Origin: Drouetiella sp036703255
GTDB taxonomy: Bacteria > Cyanobacteriota > Cyanobacteriia > Elainellales > Elainellaceae
Direction: 5' to 3'
Assembly (NCBI GenBank): GCA_036703255.1
Contig: DATNPL010000184.1
Location: 1-64,000, forward strand
DNA: 64,000 bases
This document shows positions 44,001 through 53,000 of the stretch, piece after piece. The notes under the pieces are model-generated. The model was not told where the DNA came from. It made no database searches and worked only from the letters and a program-made list of their open reading frames with translations. A program made the position numbers and the translations under genes. Every line of letters starts with the position of its first letter. The stretch's first letter is position 1.

Positions 44001-45715
44001 TGGAGGAACTGACAGCAGCGATCGACCTGCTCTCGAAAGGTCGGCTCAGCCTGATAAAGCTCCCACCCCATATTGACGTACTGTGTCCCCAATCCGGTGA
44101 ACATGAAGGCGATCGGGCGATGACTCTTCTCCTGTACGCTAGTCAGAACGCGTTTGGGATATTGGAGGGCATGAAGGGTATCTTTGAGATCCTGGCATAC
44201 CACGGTCTGTCGGTGGGCAAAAGGCTGACGACCGACTTGCAGGGTATAAGCCACATCTGCCAGGTTGAGATCAGGATGGTGCTGGAGGTGTTCAGTCAGA
44301 TTTGCAGTCGCTTGCTCTAACGCTGAACTCGTCTTGGCAGATAGTGTGAGCAACTGCCAGGGGCGATGCGACGCAGAGGCTGAAACGGGAGGTGCCTCTT
44401 CAAGGATGACATGAGCATTGGTGCCACCAATCCCAAAGGAGCTAACTCCAGCACGACGGGGATGCCCATGCGTTTTCCATTCTCTCAGTTGAGTATTAAC
44501 GTAAAAGGGACTGTTGACGAAATCAATTTCGGGATTGGGCTGTTCAAAGTGCAGGCTAGGGGGAATCTGTTTATGTTTCAGGGCTAGAACCGTCTTGATC
44601 AGACCTGCGACCCCAGCCGCAATCCCAAGATGTCCGAAGTTGCTTTTCACCGAGCCGATCGCACAAAACGCTTTTTGGTCGGTCTGGTGCCGAAACACCT
44701 GGGTTAGGGCTGCGATTTCAATCGGGTCTCCCAATGCAGTACCGCTGCCATGCGCTTCGATGTAGGTGAGACTGTCTGGAGTAATTCCTGCGATCGCCTG
44801 AGCCTCTGCAATCACGGCTGCTTGCCCTTCTGGGCTGGGAGCTGTATACCCGACCTTCAATGCCCCATCGTTGTTAATGGCTGAACCTTTGATCACCGCA
44901 TGAATACAGTCGCCATCCGCGATCGCCTCTGACAGTCGCTTCAGGACAACGATGCCAACCCCGTTGCCGAAAAAACTTCCCTGCGCTTTTGCGTCGAAGG
45001 TACGGCAATGTCCATCGGGCGAAGCAATTCCCCCCTCCTGATAGAAATATCCCGTTTTTTGAGGTACCGTGACGGAAATGCCTCCGGCTAAAGCCAGATC
45101 GCATTCACCATTCAGCAAGCTTTGACTAGCCAGATGCACTGCCACCAACGAGGTAGAACAGGCCGTTTGCACCGTGACAGAAGCTCCCTTTAAGTTCAAC
45201 TTGTAGGAGACGCGGGTAGAAAGATAATCCGTGGCATTGCCCAAGAAGGTCTGTAAATCTGGGAAGCCCCCAAAGGTCGGACTAATGTGATGAAGCAGAT
45301 ACGTGTTGGTTTCTGCGCCTGCATAAACTCCGATCGCCCCGGCATAAGTTTCCGGGTTGTAGCCCGCCTGTTCGATCGCCTCCCATGCCGATTCTAGAAA
45401 GAGCCGATGTTGCGGGTCCATGCGTTCTGCTTCTTTCGGGCTGAAGCCAAAGAACTCTGCGTCAAAGCGATCGATGTCTGAAAGAATCGACTTGGCTTTG
45501 ACGTAATTTGGGTCGCTCAGCGCTGTTGGATCGATGCCTGACGCGAGGAGTTCCTCATCCGAGAAAAATGAAACGGACTCTACTCCATTTCGTAAATTCT
45601 GCCAGAATGTATCGATGTTGGCGGCACCAGGGAATCGACCGGATATGCCGACGATCGCAATGTCTGAACTATTTTCTGCACCATTTGTAGCTTCGGATAA
45701 ATTCACGTCACTCAT
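41006..45715 (-). CDS. Type I PKS module: KS-AT-KR-ACP
   Basis: 1569 residues. KS 15-435 (TACSTSLVAVH with the catalytic Cys, EAHGSGTALGDP, GSVKSNFGHLG); AT 545-850 (GYSIGEY active site, SHAFH); KR 1155-1340 (VITGGLGGIGLAIA, CSSLTAIYGG, Y-x-x-x-N in DYCAANAF), with its structural half before it; ACP 1460-1540 (DLGGHSLLATQL). The AT site reads GYSIGEY and the upstream motif FTGLGTQY, where the other PKS has GHSIGEY and FTGQGAQY. Because the hydroxymalonyl-ACP cassette is immediately downstream, I assign that extender to this module. It should give a 2,3-dihydroxy unit joined to the thiazole carboxyl. The acidic C-terminus (EELEELSEADAEKLILANP) faces the basic N-terminus of the next NRPS. Confidence 0.93.
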   Translation of the reverse strand: MSDVNLSEATNGAENSSDIAIVGISGRFPGAANIDTFWQNLRNGVESVSFFSDEELLASGIDPTALSDPNYVKAKSILSDIDRFDAEFFGFSPKEAERMDPQHRLFLESAWEAIEQAGYNPETYAGAIGVYAGAETNTYLLHHISPTFGGFPDLQTFLGNATDYLSTRVSYKLNLKGASVTVQTACSTSLVAVHLASQSLLNGECDLALAGGISVTVPQKTGYFYQEGGIASPDGHCRTFDAKAQGSFFGNGVGIVVLKRLSEAIADGDCIHAVIKGSAINNDGALKVGYTAPSPEGQAAVIAEAQAIAGITPDSLTYIEAHGSGTALGDPIEIAALTQVFRHQTDQKAFCAIGSVKSNFGHLGIAAGVAGLIKTVLALKHKQIPPSLHFEQPNPEIDFVNSPFYVNTQLREWKTHGHPRRAGVSSFGIGGTNAHVILEEAPPVSASASHRPWQLLTLSAKTSSALEQATANLTEHLQHHPDLNLADVAYTLQVGRQPFAHRQTVVCQDLKDTLHALQYPKRVLTSVQEKSHRPIAFMFTGLGTQYVNMGWELYQAEPTFREQVDRCCQFLQPLMGLDLRDILYPAQNQVLAQTVPQSGFDLRQMLGRKAEPTDAATQTLNQTRFTQPAIFVIEYALAQLWLSWGIRPVAMIGYSIGEYVAACLSGVLSLEDALTLVANRAQIIEKLPGGAMLAVPLSEAEITPLLNENLSLSAINGANLCVIAGTIAAVDQLATDLAEQGLACRRLQTSHAFHSHQMEPIAAACTTVAQTLDLKAPQIPYVSNVTGTWMTTAAATDPSYWTKHLCQPVRFADGITALWNQHQPILLEIGPGQTLSSLAIQCLESTQKTEKVVLPSLRDAYNQQSDSAFLLNTLGQLWLSGLSIDWSQFHAHEHRHRVPLPTYPFERQRYWIDPPKPTGNTHLNPAAFTQKLEMAQWFHCPSWKRAAPLAWFEPEKLEIQPQCWLVFLDPCGVGSRIVEQLDRAYQNIITVTIGEQFSQLSERNYRINPANKEDYDRLLKTICGLDKNPERIIHLWNATSNQERSARLEHLEQSQALGFYSLLFLVQTLADQNISRSIQIDVISNHLQEITDEDQLCPEKATILGLCKVIPQEYANIACRSIDITLPDSQEWQKQQGLNLINLLMAELVAEPVNLFIAHRGNRRWIQCFEPVPVKDNVLCTPQLRQGGVYVITGGLGGIGLAIARYFAETVQAKLVLIGRSGLPPRSEWQSFCHDEKNPIRTQIEQVQRLEALGAEVLMIQADVTSLEQMQAAVKQVRDRFGTIHGVIHAAGVPGAGLMQLKTAELAAQVLDPKVKGTLVLEAVLQDIQLDFWVLCSSLTAIYGGLGQVDYCAANAFLDAFAHDDAARHQRRTISINWDWWQWDSWQDSLLSFAPDMQAEFKQMRQQYGITFQEGIKAFSHILSGQLPQVVVSTRNLQAVIEQHETFALGSFTEKPSHVTSTHPRPHLRTAYVAPSTAIEHQLTELYQEFLAIESVGIYDNFLDLGGHSLLATQLVSRLRQDFQVEVSLRSFLEAPSIAELALLIEEKLVEELEELSEADAEKLILANP

Positions 45716-45763
45716 TTGAAATTTTTACAGGGGGATTTTATAAGGGGCTGATTAAATGTGTCT

Positions 45764-48700
45764 CTATCTCGACTGTTTTCGTTGTTCTCTGATGGTTTGG
45801 CGATCGGTACGAAGCTTTGCTCGCTCATTGCCTTGCTCTGTGGAAGTTTTGGTCTTTTTGTTGTGACTTAAGTAGTTAGTCAGCGAGTGAATGGTTGGAG
45901 ATTTAAACAAGTCAACGATCGGGATATCTTGATGCAAGAGGGCTTGCAATTTGGCTTGAGTTCTGACCATGAGCAGAGAATTTCCGCCCAATTCAAAGAA
46001 GTTATCGTAGATTCCTACGGTTTTGAGCTGCAAGATCTCTTGCCAAACGCCTGCAATCAGTTGCTCCGAATCGGTTTGGGGAATGACATAGGCTTGACGC
46101 ACTTGCGGCAGCAGGTCGGGTGCTGGTAATGCTAAACGGTTGACTTTCCCGTTAGAGGTGAGCGGCAGGGCATCCAGCACGATATAGGCAGAAGGCACCA
46201 TGTGGCTAGGGAGTTTTTGCTGTAAAAAGTGGCGTAACTGATCTGCGATCGCCTCTGGCTGCCGATCTGGGACAGACTGCAACCATTGAGTCATCCAACT
46301 TGGGTCTATATTGCCCCCGACAAAGCTATGCAGCAAAATCTGGCTGGATTCTAGAGACAACAGCTCGCCTAGCCCTTCCTCTAGAGAACCAATGGGACAC
46401 AGCCCGATCGCCTGTTCAGTTGCCGCTTCCATTAGTAGCTGACTGATATAACCTGCTTCCAGTAGACAAAAATCTCTTGCCAGTTCTCCATACATCGGCG
46501 CGATCGCCCTCAGTTGCCCAATCAAAAATAGGGAAAATGCAGATTGCTCAAAAATCGGCTGATTTTTGCTGTCATAAATCTGGCTTGTCATCTCGCTTGC
46601 CGCATTCAGGTAGACTAGCTGATGATCAATCGGATGGTAGTAGTAAAACCCAGCCTCTAGCCCCTGAATGCGATCGGGTTTAACAAATAAGTAGGCTTGG
46701 ATTGGATAGAGTCCTCCAGCAGAGGCATAGCGATATTTCGGCAATGGAGATTCATCCACCGTGATTGGCAGCAAAACGCTGAGCCATTGCCCCAATTGAG
46801 CGAAGGACAAGGGGCGATCGAGAAATTGGCGATAGCTCTGACGCTGTAGGTAAGCCTGTATCAGCGCAGCATCCCGCTCAGGTTGGGGCAACTGAACCGT
46901 GGGCTGCGTCGGCTGAAACTGCTGTAATCCTAACTGCTTCAGCTTAAACTCAATCCGCTCTACCGGGTCAAGCAAGACGCCTTCAAGGGGATTAACCCTA
47001 TCGGCCAGCTTTGGCAACCCTGGCTTCTGGGATAGATCGGCGGACTGCTCGGTAGACTGATCGAGCACTATATAGGCTGCTAAGCCTTGCGGGTTCGACG
47101 GTTCGCCAATGGCGGTCACCACAGCCGATCGCACCCGTGGATGCTGGGTCAAGGTTGCTTCAATTTCGCCCGCTTCGATCCGCTGTCCCCACAGCTTAAT
47201 TTGGAAGTCTACCCGTCCTAAAAACTCAATGTTGCCATCTGGCAGATAGCGCCCCAGATCCCCAGTGCAATAGAGGCGCTCTCCGGTATGAGGATGGGTG
47301 ATAAAGCGATCGCGCGTCTTCTCTTGATTGCGCCAGTAGCCTTTTGCCACCTGCACTCCGGCACAGTACATCGTACCGGGCACCCAAATCGGACAGTCTT
47401 CTAGGGCTGCGTTGAGAATGTAGTATTTTGAATTGGACATGGGCTGACCGTAAGGAATACTCTTCCAGTCGGGGTCAACCTGTTCGATCAGATGGCCAAT
47501 GTTCCAGATGGTGGTTTCCGTCGGCCCACCAATGCTGAGAATCTGTATTTGCGGCACTAAGGCTCTCAACCGTTGCGGCAGCGAAACGGGCAGCCAATCT
47601 CCTCCCAAAATAGCCAGCCGCAAGTCGGGAAAAGATGCAGCACGCGGCTCAACGGCATCCACCCACATTTCCATCATCGCCGGGACTGAATTCCACAGCG
47701 TTACCCGATGGTGAATCATCAGGTCAGCCCAATGGTGAGGATCTTTAACCGCATCTGCATTGGGCAGAACTAGCGTACCGCCTGCACTCAGCAGACCAAA
47801 GAGGTCGTACACTGACAGATCATGATTGAGCGCGGTCAACGAGAGAATGCGATCGCCAGAATTCACCTGAAACCGTCCATTGGTATAGACAACCACATTC
47901 ACCACATTACGATGGGTAATCATCACGCCCTTGGGCAGTCCGGTGGAGCCAGAGGTATAGATGACGTAGGCTAAATCATCCAAAGTTTGTACGGGCTGAA
48001 GCGGCGCGGTGCTCTCGGCAGCAAACTCACCTGTATCGAACTCACCTATATCGAGGCACAACCGCTTCACGTTGTTCGTCCAAGGCAGGTTGGGTTCTAG
48101 CCAAGATTGAGTCAACACAATATTCACTTGGCTATCTTCTAGCAAGTATAAAAACCGTTCCTGAGGCAAGGCCGGATCGATCGGCACATAGGCTCCACCT
48201 GCCGCCAAAATGCTCATGACCGCAACGATTTGCTCCCATCCTTTTTCCATCACCACTGCCACCAGATGATTCGGTGTCACCCCTAGCTGGCGTAACCGAT
48301 GCCCCACCTGATTCGATCGCCAAGATAATTCTTCGTAAGTGAGGGTATCAGCGGTTGTCACCACCGCTGCCTGTTGCGGCTGCCGAGCCACTTGAGCGGC
48401 AAACAGCTGATGGAGGAGTTGATTAGGGAGAGCGATCGTCTGGCTATTCAGAGCAAATCGTTGCTCTAGTTGAGCAGGAGGGATAAGCGGTTGTTGGGTG
48501 TCTTGCCAAGCCGTCTCCTCTGTAGCGAGACGCTGCAAAAGGCGACAGGCGGCATCAAACATATCCTCTACCATCCCCTCTGGGAAAAGGTCAGCAACCA
48601 CCTGCCAGGTATAGGTGAGGGAACCGTCTGCATCCGAGTAGTAGATGTTGTCTAGCCAGACTTGCGGCGTTTGATAAACGCTGTAGACCACTTCGCCTAA

Positions 48701-50047
48701 AGGGATATCGCCAACGGTCTGCTGATGGCTTAAGGCTTGCGGCGTTATTTCCTGCGGAGTCGTGGTGAAGACGATCGGCATGGCGCTGCCGCTAGCTTTC
48801 CCTTGCTGCTTTGCCAACTCCCGCAGCAGCCGTACCCCACTCACCGCATCATGCTCCAGATCCTGCCAGAGCTGCGTTTGAATTCGCTTGGCGCGGGCAG
48901 TAAACGGTTCATCTACCGAACAATCTACTTCCAAGAGGGTAAATGACGCTAACTCGCCCATAATGTCGTTGACTTGCGGGTGCAGCGGCAGGCGATTAAA
49001 GCGCGGCACATTTAGAGTAAATCGTGAGCTTTTGCTCCAGAGATGGATCACCTCAGCATAGACAGTGAGGAGTGTACAGGCTAAGGTCAGCCCAGCTTGG
49101 GCGGCTCGGCTTGTCAATTGCTGAAGCGCCTGACGCTCCAGGGTGTACTTAAAATTGACGAATCGCGGGGTTTTCAGAGCGGCTGGATTTTGTGCCAGCG
49201 GTAACTCTGGCGGGGGCGGCAAGGTGGGAATCCGGCACTGCCAATATGCCAAGGATTTTTGGTAGAAGGGCGAATTCTCTAGGGCAATCACCGCCAGCAC
49301 GTAGTCTCGGAAGGACAGATCTAGCGCTGGCAGCGGGGCAACCGGAGCCTCATAGAGGGCTTTTAACTCGCGGAACAAGAGCTGTAAACTCCTGCCATCC
49401 AAACACCAACCCTCTAGACTGATGTGGATTCTGGTACGCGTTTCATCCAGACGAGCGGCAAGGATCTCAAATTGGGGCCACTGTTCCAGGGGCAGCATTT
49501 GATGAGAGAGGCGATCGCGAATGGCAGCAGATTGCACCCTAACCGTCTCAGCCTCCTGACCCTGCCAATCGAGTTGTTGAATAGCATAAGGCGGCACCTG
49601 CGGCAAAATTTGCTGTTGCCCATCCGGTAGAACAACGGCACGCAGCATATCATGACGGTTAATTAACTGATTCCAGGCGTGGTTAAATCGCGCCAGATCG
49701 AAATCATCGATCTCAATCTCGGTGTAGCTGTGGATCGAGACGTTTCCCATATCAAAAGAGTCCATTCTGCCGATCCAATATGCCTGCTGCATCTCGTTGA
49801 GCGGAAACGGCTGATAGCGATTGCTTTGGTCGGGAACGATCGCCGACAAGTCCAAGGCTGCCGCAGAGGGTTCACTCAGGCTCTGCAAAAATGCCAAAAT
49901 CTCTGGCTTGCGATCGGTGAGCTGCATTTGCAGATCCGGCGTTAAAACTTGTTTGGGGGCATTACAGCGCAGGCGATCGCCATCAAACCAGAGCTTGATG
50001 CCCTGTTCACTAAGATTAAATAAAAACTCTGCAATGGATGGGTTCAT
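45764..50047 (-). CDS. Heterocyclizing NRPS module with oxidase: TubC dock-Cy-A(Ox)-T
   Basis: 1427 residues. TubC docking domain 1-60; Cy 70-515; A 540-1000; flavin-dependent oxidase inserted in the A domain between motifs A8 and A10 (about 1060-1290; QSYRQFLDRPLSFAQLGQWL, YRYASAGGLYPIQAYLF); A-domain end NGKVNRLALP; T 1340-1400 (ELGGNSLLMVR). Specificity residues read D-L-Y-N-I-G-I-I-W-K, cysteine-like. The Cy motif DxxxxDxxS is E-G-W-C-L-D-G-R-S, with the first Asp replaced by Glu. A8 reads KLWGQRIEAGE, with Trp for the usual Arg. Expected output is a thiazole: cyclodehydration of Cys, then oxidation. The start overlaps the PKS stop as ATGA. Confidence 0.93.
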   Translation of the reverse strand: MNPSIAEFLFNLSEQGIKLWFDGDRLRCNAPKQVLTPDLQMQLTDRKPEILAFLQSLSEPSAAALDLSAIVPDQSNRYQPFPLNEMQQAYWIGRMDSFDMGNVSIHSYTEIEIDDFDLARFNHAWNQLINRHDMLRAVVLPDGQQQILPQVPPYAIQQLDWQGQEAETVRVQSAAIRDRLSHQMLPLEQWPQFEILAARLDETRTRIHISLEGWCLDGRSLQLLFRELKALYEAPVAPLPALDLSFRDYVLAVIALENSPFYQKSLAYWQCRIPTLPPPPELPLAQNPAALKTPRFVNFKYTLERQALQQLTSRAAQAGLTLACTLLTVYAEVIHLWSKSSRFTLNVPRFNRLPLHPQVNDIMGELASFTLLEVDCSVDEPFTARAKRIQTQLWQDLEHDAVSGVRLLRELAKQQGKASGSAMPIVFTTTPQEITPQALSHQQTVGDIPLGEVVYSVYQTPQVWLDNIYYSDADGSLTYTWQVVADLFPEGMVEDMFDAACRLLQRLATEETAWQDTQQPLIPPAQLEQRFALNSQTIALPNQLLHQLFAAQVARQPQQAAVVTTADTLTYEELSWRSNQVGHRLRQLGVTPNHLVAVVMEKGWEQIVAVMSILAAGGAYVPIDPALPQERFLYLLEDSQVNIVLTQSWLEPNLPWTNNVKRLCLDIGEFDTGEFAAESTAPLQPVQTLDDLAYVIYTSGSTGLPKGVMITHRNVVNVVVYTNGRFQVNSGDRILSLTALNHDLSVYDLFGLLSAGGTLVLPNADAVKDPHHWADLMIHHRVTLWNSVPAMMEMWVDAVEPRAASFPDLRLAILGGDWLPVSLPQRLRALVPQIQILSIGGPTETTIWNIGHLIEQVDPDWKSIPYGQPMSNSKYYILNAALEDCPIWVPGTMYCAGVQVAKGYWRNQEKTRDRFITHPHTGERLYCTGDLGRYLPDGNIEFLGRVDFQIKLWGQRIEAGEIEATLTQHPRVRSAVVTAIGEPSNPQGLAAYIVLDQSTEQSADLSQKPGLPKLADRVNPLEGVLLDPVERIEFKLKQLGLQQFQPTQPTVQLPQPERDAALIQAYLQRQSYRQFLDRPLSFAQLGQWLSVLLPITVDESPLPKYRYASAGGLYPIQAYLFVKPDRIQGLEAGFYYYHPIDHQLVYLNAASEMTSQIYDSKNQPIFEQSAFSLFLIGQLRAIAPMYGELARDFCLLEAGYISQLLMEAATEQAIGLCPIGSLEEGLGELLSLESSQILLHSFVGGNIDPSWMTQWLQSVPDRQPEAIADQLRHFLQQKLPSHMVPSAYIVLDALPLTSNGKVNRLALPAPDLLPQVRQAYVIPQTDSEQLIAGVWQEILQLKTVGIYDNFFELGGNSLLMVRTQAKLQALLHQDIPIVDLFKSPTIHSLTNYLSHNKKTKTSTEQGNERAKLRTDRQTIREQRKQSR

Positions 50048-53000
50048 AGTTCGATCTCCGCTCGATCGTCCGAGTCTGCATGGATAGAGGACTGCAAATT
50101 ATGGGCAACACAGCGAATCCGCTCAATGTACTGAGCGATCTCAGCCACTGTCGGTTGTTCAAATAGGACATTCAACGAGAGATTGACCTGGGCAACTCCG
50201 CTCATTTGCACCATCACCTGGGTTGCCATGAGGGAATGTCCGCCTAATTCAAAAAAACTATCGTGGATACCGACTGGATCAATGCCCAGAAACTGTTGCC
50301 AGATTTGGGCGATCGCCTGCTCCAGTTCATTGCGGGGCGGCACATAGGGGTAACTCAAGGGCGGTCGTGGATAGGTCGATTGGGTGGGTTCGCTCCGATT
50401 CTGAAAGGCTGAAGTATCTAGAGAGTTGAGTGAGGAGTCTTCTTGCTGATCCCCATCAGCGAATAAATCGGTAGTAGATACCAACACTTGAGGGAACGAA
50501 CTTCCCATAATTCGACTAAAGGCTTTGATTCCTTCTGAGTCGGAAAGGCCATGTTTCAGCAAGTCTGCCGACGAGGAAGAATTGGGTTGGAGTTGCGCTA
50601 ATTTTTTCGCTGCCTCGACCGCAATGCCCCCCTCTTGCCAGGGAGAGATCCAGTTAATCGAGATCGTGGGTGTACCCGCATTCGCAGTTTTGTAGTAAGC
50701 AAAGGCATCCAAAAACGTGTTGGCGGCAGCATAGCTAATCTGACCAAATACCGGGTTGATAGCCGCCCGTGATGAGCAGCAGATGAAGAAATCTAGCTGA
50801 ACCTTGTTAAGGATGGCATCTAGCACCAGTGCGCCTTTCACTTTAGGCGCTAGAACCTTTTCCGCATCCTCAAGCGTGGTTCGCCCGATCGCCCCCTCCT
50901 TGAGAATGCCTGCCGCATGAATCACGCCGTTGATTTGACCTAATTTCGTCTGAGCTTGAGCGATCGCCTGTTGCATCGATTCGAGCTGGGTCACATCTGC
51001 CTCTGCCACCCAAACTTCGGCTCCCAGGTCTTCCAGTTGCTTGAGCTTGCGAATTTTATTACTAACCCGATCGTCCTTGTCATGCATTGTCAACCAGGTT
51101 TCCCAATCCTGGCGATCGGGAAAGGCTGAACGTCCAACCAGGATCAATTTCGCTTGGGCGGCTTGTGCCAAATGGGAGGCCAGAGCAAGTCCGATCGCAC
51201 CTAACCCTCCAGTAATCAAATACACGCCGCCTTGCCGTAGCCGTGACGTACCCTCAAACGCTTCATCCAGTCGAACGGAGTCAAAAGCAGGTATCCAGCG
51301 ATGTTTACCTCGGTAGACAATGATGTCGTCAGAAGTATCCGCTCTGAGTTCTGTCAACAGGCTGTCTATGAGTAACTTTAGTCTGCTGTCTGTATCGGGC
51401 AGCAGCACATCAATGCTGCGACAGCGAATGTTGGGATATTCTTGCGGAATCACTTTAACTGCACCGAGTACCGTTGATTTTTCAAGAGATATTGGTTCTT
51501 CTCCCGTTACACTTTGGAGATGATTAGAAATAACCGCTAGCTGCAACGCCTGTGTCACGTTCTGTTTACCGAGTGCCTGTACCAGAAATAGCAGCGAATA
51601 GAATCCTGTAACTTGAGTCTGGTCAACGGTTTCTAGCGGTATACATATTGGGTCATGTTGAGGCGTGATAGTCCAGAGATGAAGAATTTGGGTGGGTATC
51701 CAGTTTTGAGCCTGTAGTGCCTTGAGCAGCGCATCATAATCATCTCGGTTCTGAGGGTTGAGCGTATACTCCTGTGGACTATCGAGCGTCTGGTTCTGGC
51801 AAACAAATTGTTCCCCTATTCCAACCGTAATTACATCCTGACCGTCATGCTGCAATTGCCGCAAGAGTTGCGCTGCCAAATCGCACTGATGGCGATCGCC
51901 AAACACTAACCAACGCTCTGGTTGAAGGATTTGCCTCTCAAACTGAAACAGCTGCGACAGCAACGCACGTTTCCATGTCGGAACATAGAACCAATCTGCT
52001 AAATCTGGCTTTTTGCCTAAGTGCAAGGGACTCATTAAGTCACTAGGCTGCAAGGGTGCAGTAAATGCGGCAGGGACGGATGGGCTGGCAGATGTGGCAG
52101 CCTGAGCAATTAATAGGCGTTGTCCGAAGACATCCGTTTCCGGAAATGCTGCCACCTGCACAAATCCGCTGGCTTGCAGGACATCTTGCCACTGTTCCTG
52201 AGATAAATAAGGATTTTTCAGGCGGTGGGCTTCGTCCGGTGCTGGATTCATCAGCAACGCCCAAGTCATATAAAAATCTGGAGTTTGCTGCGTTTTCTCC
52301 CAGACTAAGAGAAAGCCACCAGGCGCTAGTAACTCATGAATTTGCTGAAGCGTCGCTTCGATATTCTTAGCAATATGCAGAGACTTGACCGCGATCGCCA
52401 CATCGACACTATGTTTCGCAAATCCCTGCTCCGTTAGCGGTTGATCCAGGTCTAGGGCACGACAGGCGATCGAGGCATACTGACTAAATTTTTTGCTAGC
52501 CTCATGGAAGAAGGAATTACCAACATCGGCAAAGCAATAATGGGTTTGTGACAGCGGCAACAGCGGCAGCAACTCATCGGTGATGTGACCGATACCACTG
52601 CCGATTTCCAAAATTCTCAGGTGGGCGATCGAGGGTAATGACTCTACCGCCTGTTGTAGAATTGCTCGAATTATCTTGCTGTAGTAACTGTGTGGAGGAA
52701 ATTCTGAAGCTAAATTTTCTATTGAATTAAAGTCATAGAGTAATCCTTTGAAGAGCGTCAGCGGTTCTGTCTTGCCAATCAGCACAGACCTTAAATTTTC
52801 ACCACAGCGTTGAACTAAATCTATGACCTGCGGAGAATCTGCCCACTCGACTCGGACTGTTTCTAAAAGTGCATTCACAGACTCTAAAGAACAGGAAATT
52901 AGATGGGTAAAGCGTCCCTGATTCTGCTGCAAATGACCCTGCTCTACTAAAACCTGCAACCATTGAGAGACTAAGAGTTGATATCGAGGCATGATGCCAT

